Below, piece by piece: positions 59,191 to 64,000 of a DNA stretch of 64,000 nt. Location: contig NZ_JAQGLB010000001.1 of assembly GCF_027853965.1 (NCBI RefSeq), positions 186,001 to 250,000 of the forward strand, read 5' to 3'. Below the pieces are notes generated by a model that ran no database searches, had not been told where the DNA came from, and saw only the letters and a program-made list of their open reading frames with translations. Each line of letters opens with the position of its first letter. Position 1 is the stretch's first letter. The translations under genes and the position numbers were made by a program. This stretch comes from Saccharopolyspora indica (lineage in GTDB: Bacteria > Actinomycetota > Actinomycetes > Mycobacteriales > Pseudonocardiaceae).

Positions 59191-60003
59191 TCAGCGCAGT
59201 TCGCCGACGGCTCCGTAGCCGTTGGCCGGGCTTTCGCCGGTGTCCGACGGCCAGTGGTTGATCGGCGCGAGCCCGGGCTCGACCAGTTCGCAGCCGTCGA
59301 GGAGCGCGGCGATCTCGTCGCGGCTGCGCACCACCAGCGGCGTCGGCGTGCTGCGGTAGACGTCCTGACCTCGGTGGGCCTCGCTCTTGGTCATGGTGGT
59401 CATCGACGCGTGCGACAGGGCCACGAAGCTGCCCGGCGGGCAGGCGTCGCAGTAGGTGCGCAGGATCCGGTCGGGTTCGTCGGAATCGGGCACGAAGTGC
59501 AGGATGGCCACGGCCAGCACCGCCACCGGCCGGGAGAGGTCGAGCAGCCCGGCCACGCCCGGCGCGGCCAGGACCTCCGCCGGTCGGCGGATGTCGGCCT
59601 GGGTGACGCTGACGTCGGGCTCGTCGACCAGCAGCGCGCGGGCGTGCGCGACCGCGACGGATTCGTGGTCGACGTAGGCGATCCGGGCGCGCGGGTCGTG
59701 CTGGTGGGCGATCTCGTGGACGTTGCCGACGGTGGGAACTCCCGATCCCAGGTCGAGGAACTGGTCGATGCCCCGCTCGCACAGGTATCGCACCACCCGG
59801 CCGAGGAACTCCCGGTTCATCCGCGCGAACCGGCCGATCTCCGGGGTGACCGCCAGCGCCCGCTCGGCCGCCTCGCGATCGACGGCGAAGTTCGCCGCCC
59901 CGCCGAGGTAGTAGTCGTACATCCGCGCCACGTTGGGCACCGAGGTGTCCACCCGGGCTCCGGTGGTGCCGGGTATCGGGTCGTCGCGGTCGGGTCGGTC
60001 CAT
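59191..60003 (-). CDS. SAM-dependent methyltransferase, DUF574 family
   Basis: A 270-residue protein of the actinobacterial DUF574 (Methyltransf_19) family. VPNVARMYDYYLGGAANFAVDREAAER is the family N-terminus, FLDLGSGVPT (about 82-91) is the SAM-binding motif I and YVDHESVAVAHARALL is motif II. These proteins have a Rossmann-type methyltransferase fold and are abundant in streptomycetes and relatives, but no substrates are established. It converges on the ABC-2 permease across ten bases. Confidence 0.93.
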   Translation of the reverse strand: MDRPDRDDPIPGTTGARVDTSVPNVARMYDYYLGGAANFAVDREAAERALAVTPEIGRFARMNREFLGRVVRYLCERGIDQFLDLGSGVPTVGNVHEIAHQHDPRARIAYVDHESVAVAHARALLVDEPDVSVTQADIRRPAEVLAAPGVAGLLDLSRPVAVLAVAILHFVPDSDEPDRILRTYCDACPPGSFVALSHASMTTMTKSEAHRGQDVYRSTPTPLVVRSRDEIAALLDGCELVEPGLAPINHWPSDTGESPANGYGAVGELR

Positions 60004-60061
60004 CGTCGGCCTCCAGCTGCCGGGTGTGCGACACCCTAGCGTTCGCGGGCCCGGTGGTGGC

Positions 60062-60925
60062 TCAGTTCGCCGCCGCGAGGCCGATCCGGTCGGCCAGCCG
60101 GGTGATGTAGGAGGTGACGACTTCGGCCGGCGCGTCCGGCAGCCCGAACAGGACCTCGGTCACGCCGCAGGCCGCCCACCCGGTCAACGTGTCCGGGTCG
60201 GGTTTGCCCGCCAGCGCGATGACTTCGGGTTCGCCGTCCCGGCCCGCTTCCTTCCAGAGCTCCCGCAGGCGGCGCACCCGGTCCTCGACGTCGCGTTCGC
60301 GCGGCGTGGTGATCCAGCCGTCCGCGTGCTGCACCGCCCAGGCGAAGTTGCGCTCGGTGCCGCCCGCGCCGAGCAGCACCGGGATGTGCCCCGCCCGCAC
60401 GGGTTTGGGCCAGGCCCAGCTCGGGCCGAAGCTGACGAACTCGCCGCCGTAGCTCGCTTCCTCCTGCGTCCACAGCGCCCGCATGGCGCCGAGGTACTCG
60501 CGCAGCGCGGTCTTGCGCCTGCCGCCCGGGATTCCGTGATCGGCCAGTTCGTCGGTGTTCCAGCCGAATCCGGTGCCCAGTGCGACGCGCCCGCCGGAGA
60601 GGTGGTCGAGCGTCGCGATCGTCTTGGCCAGCGTGATGGGATCGTGCTCGGTGGGCAGGGCGACGGCGGTGGACAGCGTGATCCGGTGCGTCACCGAAGC
60701 CGCGGTCGCCAGCGCGACCCACGGGTCGAGGGTGCGCTGGTAGCGGTCGTCGGGCAGTTCCTCGGTGCCCGTGCCCGGGTGCGCGGCGTCCCGCCGCACG
60801 GGGATGTGGGTGTGCTCGGGGACGGCGAACGAGTGGAACCCCGCCTCTTCCGCGGCCCGCGCGGCTTCGGCGGGCGAGATGCCGCGATCGCTGGTGAACA
60901 GCACGACGCCGTATCGCACCGGCAT
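60062..60925 (-). CDS. LLM-class F420-dependent oxidoreductase
   Basis: A 287-residue luciferase-like TIM barrel of the F420-dependent branch. RYGVVLFTSDRGISPAEAAR, FHSFAVPEHTHIPV, TLDPWVALATAASVTHRITLST and LDHLSGGRVALGTGFGWN are the family motifs. F420 enzymes reduce or oxidise diverse hydride acceptors and are typical of actinobacteria. It is read in the same direction as the methyltransferase gene, 58 bases upstream of it. The substrate is unknown. Confidence 0.9.
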   Translation of the reverse strand: MPVRYGVVLFTSDRGISPAEAARAAEEAGFHSFAVPEHTHIPVRRDAAHPGTGTEELPDDRYQRTLDPWVALATAASVTHRITLSTAVALPTEHDPITLAKTIATLDHLSGGRVALGTGFGWNTDELADHGIPGGRRKTALREYLGAMRALWTQEEASYGGEFVSFGPSWAWPKPVRAGHIPVLLGAGGTERNFAWAVQHADGWITTPRERDVEDRVRRLRELWKEAGRDGEPEVIALAGKPDPDTLTGWAACGVTEVLFGLPDAPAEVVTSYITRLADRIGLAAAN

Positions 60926-60996
60926 TCCTCCGATCCCTGCTCGGTTTCCGGACCACGATTAGAACACGTTTCACTTCGTGGCGGAACGGCTGGACG

Positions 60997-62775
60997 TCAG
61001 CGGTCGGGGAGCGTGGCCAGCAGCTGGGCTTCGGTGGTCCGGACCTGGTCGGCCAGACCGGCCAAGATCGACTCCAGCCCGGTGGGGGATTCGTCGTCGG
61101 CCGGTGCGGGAACTTCCAGCGCGTCGAGTGCGGCTTTGAGCCGTTCGACGTCGGTGCTTCGGCCGAGAGCGGCGGTGGTGCCGAGCATCGAGAGGTCGCG
61201 CAGCGCGGCCCGGAAGCGGTCGAGTTCGGCGAGCTGGTCGTCGTCGAGCTTCTCGCGGTCGGGGGTGAGCTCGACGCGGGCTCGCGCCGCTTCCCGGTGC
61301 AGGACGAGCGTTTCGGTGTCGTGGCCCGGCTCGGTCATCGCCCGCAGCGCCCGCGCGGTCGTCGTGCGCGCGGCGACGATCCGGTGCCGCAGCGGTTCTG
61401 GGCGCAGGCCGGGGACCACGGCGAAGCCGACGAGGACGCCGATGAGCGCTGCGGTGAGCGTCAGCACCGCGTACTCGACCAGGGTGTGGACCGGATCGGT
61501 GTGCCGCAGTGAAGTGTTGAAGCCGACGGTCACGACCACCATGAACGTGTAGGCCAGCGAGGGCCGGGACATCATGTTCCACAGCGCGATGACGAGCGCC
61601 GTCAGCGCGACCACGGGCAGGTGGGGCGCGGGCACCACCAGGATGATCACGACGGCCAGCGCCGCGCCCGCGACCAGCCCGACGACGCGCGGACGCGCCT
61701 TGATCAGCGTCTCGCGCCAGCTCGCCTGCAGGATGCCGAACGTGGTCATCAGCGCGGTCGCCACCAGCGGATCACCGGCGGGCAGGTACGAGGTGATCAC
61801 CAGGATCAGCAGGAGCCCGAAGGCCGTGCGCACCGCGTGCCGGACCTGGATCGAGCGCAGCCGCACGCTCGGCCGCAGAACGGACGTCCGCAGCCGGTCG
61901 GGCAGCGCCACCCGGGAGGTGTCCCGCTCGGTGATGGCCCGTTCGACGGCGTCGAGGGCCGCCGAGGCCTCGGAGCCGAACTCGACCGCTGCGGCACCGG
62001 CCTCGACCTGCGGTGCGGGACCGGGCTTCTTGGCGCGCAGCAGCTCGGCGAGCTCGTGGGCGCGGGTGCGCAGCGCGACCAGTTCCTCGTCCGAGGCTTC
62101 CACCTGTCCCGCGCGCTGGACCGCCTCGGCCGAGTGCAGGGCCAGGCGGTAGCGGGATGCGGCGCCGAGCGCGATGCCGAGCCAGCGGCGGCGGCCGTCG
62201 GCCAGCCACGTGTCGAAGGCCGTCGTCAGGGCGGGAGCCTCGGCGTCGAGGACGTCGGCGATCTTCTCCCGGGTCGCCTTGGACGGATCGCCGATCCCGA
62301 GCAGGACGCGCAGCACGACGGCGATCACCACCCCGGTCACCGCGGCGACGACGACCTGCCAGGGGCCGGCAGGCCCGATCAGCGCCATGCCGTAGGCGAA
62401 CAGCGCGACCATGCCCAGCCCGAGGCCGACGGTGACGAAGCGCGGTCCGCGCAGCGGCAGCAGCGCCGCGACGAACACGATCAGCACGATCACGGCGATC
62501 GCGGCGGGCCGGGAGATCTCACCGAGCAGCCGCGGCACGATCGCCGCGAACAGCAGCAGCGGGCTCAGCGCGGCAGCCAGGCGGAGATCGGCGCGCAGCG
62601 GTCCGCCGAGGAAGGCGATGAGCGAGTACATGGCGACGAACCCGCCCACGACGGAGGCCGAGCCGGCGCCCACCGCGTAGCCGATGAGGAACGTCGGTGC
62701 CAGCACCACCGCGAACAGGACGAGCAGCAGCGGGCTCCCCTTCGCCGGGGTCGACGTGCCGTTGGTGGTGCTCAT
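60997..62775 (-). CDS. FUSC-family membrane protein
   Basis: A 592-residue protein with two blocks of about six hydrophobic helices (residues 15-170 and 330-440) separated by a charged helical domain, and a C-terminal helical tail. This is the layout of FUSC/aromatic-acid exporter (YccS, AaeB-like) proteins; RSIQVRHAVRTAFGLLLILV followed by TALMTTFGILQASWRET matches the FUSC core. Such proteins are thought to export aromatic acids or fusaric acid. ATG 62775 follows GAGGAGG. It is divergent from the SDR gene at 63049. Confidence 0.88.
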   Translation of the reverse strand: MSTTNGTSTPAKGSPLLLVLFAVVLAPTFLIGYAVGAGSASVVGGFVAMYSLIAFLGGPLRADLRLAAALSPLLLFAAIVPRLLGEISRPAAIAVIVLIVFVAALLPLRGPRFVTVGLGLGMVALFAYGMALIGPAGPWQVVVAAVTGVVIAVVLRVLLGIGDPSKATREKIADVLDAEAPALTTAFDTWLADGRRRWLGIALGAASRYRLALHSAEAVQRAGQVEASDEELVALRTRAHELAELLRAKKPGPAPQVEAGAAAVEFGSEASAALDAVERAITERDTSRVALPDRLRTSVLRPSVRLRSIQVRHAVRTAFGLLLILVITSYLPAGDPLVATALMTTFGILQASWRETLIKARPRVVGLVAGAALAVVIILVVPAPHLPVVALTALVIALWNMMSRPSLAYTFMVVVTVGFNTSLRHTDPVHTLVEYAVLTLTAALIGVLVGFAVVPGLRPEPLRHRIVAARTTTARALRAMTEPGHDTETLVLHREAARARVELTPDREKLDDDQLAELDRFRAALRDLSMLGTTAALGRSTDVERLKAALDALEVPAPADDESPTGLESILAGLADQVRTTEAQLLATLPDR

Positions 62776-63013
62776 CTGCCTCCTCGCTCCGAACAGCGGT
62801 GTGCGGTCCGGAGGATCATGACGGCTCTCCCACCCGCGCACCACCGCACCGGTCTCGTGCTCGAACCCGGTGCACACCGTCAGCGGGTGGCTCGCGCCCG
62901 GTCTCGTCGAGCACGGAGACGTCTGAGCCGCAGTGCACCGCGCCGACCAGCTTCGCCGGGTGCGCGGCGGCCACCCGAGCGGTCCACCCGCGGCACCGCG
63001 TTCGGTAGGTTCT

Positions 63014-63027
63014 GCTCCAACTGGAGC
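63014..63027. promoter_or_regulatory. Dyad upstream of the SDR gene
   Basis: GCTCCA-AC-TGGAGC, a perfect 6-bp inverted repeat 21 bases before the SDR start, in the divergent gap shared with the FUSC gene. The position suits a repressor site or a -10/-35 overlap. Confidence 0.5.
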
Positions 63028-63048
63028 AACGGTGTGAGGAGAACGCCA

Positions 63049-63819
63049 ATGACGATGGAACCCGCCGACGTGGACCTGGACTTCGGGCTCGCGGACAAGG
63101 TCGCGGTCATCACGGGAGGGGCATCGGGCATCGGCGGTGCGATCGCGGCTGCCTACGCCGCGAAGGGTGCCCGGGTTGCCATCCTCGACCTGCAGGAAGA
63201 GGCGGCACGGGCCCAGGCCGACCGGATCGGCGGCGGCGCGCGGGGATTCGCCTGCGACGTCTCCGACGCGGCCTCGGTCGAGGCGGCGGTGGCAGCCGTG
63301 ATCGACGCTTGCGAGCGCGTCGACGTGCTGGTCAACAGCGCGGGCGTGGCGCTGCTGGCGCCTGCCGAAGACCTGGGCCGGCAGGCCTGGGACAAGACGA
63401 TGGCGGTCAACCTGACCGGCACGTTCCAGGTCTCGCAGGCGGTGGGCAAGCACATGCTCGCGGCGGGACGGGGGCGGATCATCAACCTCGCCTCCCAGGC
63501 CGGGAGCGTCGCGCTGGACCAGCACGCCGCCTACTGCGCGTCCAAGTTCGGCGTGATCGGCCTGACCAAGGTGCTGGCCACGGAGTGGGCCGGTCGCGGG
63601 GTCACGGTCAACTCGATCTCGCCCACGGTGGTGCTCACCGAGCTCGGCCGCAAGGCGTGGGAGGGGCCCAAGGGCGATGCGCTGAAGGCGGTCATCCCCA
63701 CCGGCCGCTTCGCGCTCCCCGAGGAGATCGCGGCCACCGCGGTCTTCCTGGCCTCCGACGCCTCGGCGATGATCAACGGGGCCGATCTGCTGGTCGACGG
63801 CGGCTACACGGCGCGCTGA
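63049..63819 (+). CDS. SDR-family oxidoreductase
   Basis: A 256-residue classical short-chain dehydrogenase. The cofactor motif is TGGASGIGG at about 23-31 with an Asp after strand 2 (VAILDLQEE), which suggests NAD preference. NSAG, the catalytic Ser in NLASQAGSV, YCASK and SPTVVLTELGR follow, then the family ending GADLLVDGGYTAR. The sequence resembles sugar-alcohol/threitol dehydrogenase-like SDRs, but the substrate is open. GAGGAGAACGCC precedes ATG 63049. Confidence 0.92.
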   Translation: MTMEPADVDLDFGLADKVAVITGGASGIGGAIAAAYAAKGARVAILDLQEEAARAQADRIGGGARGFACDVSDAASVEAAVAAVIDACERVDVLVNSAGVALLAPAEDLGRQAWDKTMAVNLTGTFQVSQAVGKHMLAAGRGRIINLASQAGSVALDQHAAYCASKFGVIGLTKVLATEWAGRGVTVNSISPTVVLTELGRKAWEGPKGDALKAVIPTGRFALPEEIAATAVFLASDASAMINGADLLVDGGYTAR

Positions 63820-63826
63820 CTCCCGG

Positions 63827-63854
63827 ACCGGGCCACCGCCCGCGATGGCCCGGT
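63827..63854 (+). terminator. Hairpin terminator after the SDR gene
   Basis: ACCGGGCCA / TGGCCCGGT, a perfect 9-bp stem with a ten-base loop, eight bases after the stop. Confidence 0.75.
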
Positions 63855-63924
63855 TTCCGCCGGTTCCGCCCAGGACCGGCCGATTCGGCTGCGGGAGGCG
63901 AGGGCGGCGGCTGCCGGTGCGGCG

Positions 63925-64000
63925 TTACCCGCTCCGCTGCTCGGTCTCCCGTTTCCGGTGGTCGCTGGGCCGTGCGCCGCGCAGCCGCTTGAACGCCACG
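63925..64000 (-). CDS. C-terminal end of a gene that runs off the window
   Basis: On the minus strand the last 76 bases are open to a TAA at 63925-63927 and encode a basic tail (AFKRLRGARPSDHRKRETEQ...). It lies behind the terminator at 63827-63854 in convergent orientation, where a gene end is expected. Too little is present to name a family. Confidence 0.35.
   Translation of the reverse strand, partial: VAFKRLRGARPSDHRKRETEQRSG

Noticed and set aside
61621-63819. A 732-codon frame starting far upstream of the SDR gene
   Set aside because: Only its last 256 codons encode the SDR; the upstream part is antisense to the FUSC gene and the promoter, and a good ribosome-binding site supports the start at 63049.
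1-64000. CRISPR arrays, rRNA and tRNA genes
   Set aside because: I saw no regularly spaced direct repeats of CRISPR size, no rRNA signatures and no cloverleaf with a T-loop motif; a covariance-model search would be needed to exclude a missed tRNA.

Overview
This is a 64 kb chromosomal window from a high-GC actinomycete. DUF397/DUF5753 genes, a DUF574-type methyltransferase, a DUF222-HNH protein, many GTG/TTG starts, and dense ATGA/GTGA overlaps all fit a Pseudonocardiaceae-like organism such as Saccharopolyspora or a relative. The genus is an inference. I saw no rRNA, tRNA, CRISPR array or intact mobile element.

Layout. 1-5.1 kb: end of a POT-type transporter, an FAD oxidoreductase, then several decayed genes (a DUF5753 regulator without its HTH, a LysR gene with an internal deletion) around an aldo/keto reductase. 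5.1-12.9 kb: redox enzymes and MFS efflux genes, each beside a divergent MarR, LysR or AraC regulator. 13-18 kb: a sugar dehydrogenase, an unusual membrane-anchored zeta-toxin-like kinase with a small partner, and a Clp_N/CPBP protease pair. 18.2-20.3 kb: a convergent two-component system. 20.6-30.8 kb: a five-gene peptide-type ABC transporter divergent from an amino-sugar/ketose-bisphosphate pathway (SIS, ROK, class II aldolase, PfkB, DeoR). 31-36.5 kb: nitronate monooxygenase/LysR, then a two-gene HNH nuclease island whose second gene has a predicted phosphorothioate-DNA-binding domain.

36.5-47.5 kb is the most notable region. It holds what looks like a complete RiPP metallophore locus: an MFS exporter, a 34-residue precursor peptide, a TOMM leader-binding/E1-like protein, an S15-type hydrolase, a YcaO cyclodehydratase, a SagB-type dehydrogenase, a TIM-barrel protein and a siderophore-type ABC importer. 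Three matching AT-rich boxes of the Zur/Fur type precede the exporter, the precursor and the importer lipoprotein. The simplest reading is a zinc-repressed, azole-modified peptide that is exported, binds metal and is taken back up.

47.5-64 kb: a LysR gene, a TnpB relic, a small kinase, an MFS/M20/amidase operon, a DUF222-HNH protein, a TetR/ABC-2 exporter operon, a methyltransferase, an F420-type oxidoreductase, an FUSC membrane protein and an SDR. Strong inverted repeats mark most gene ends, and several dyads mark likely operators.
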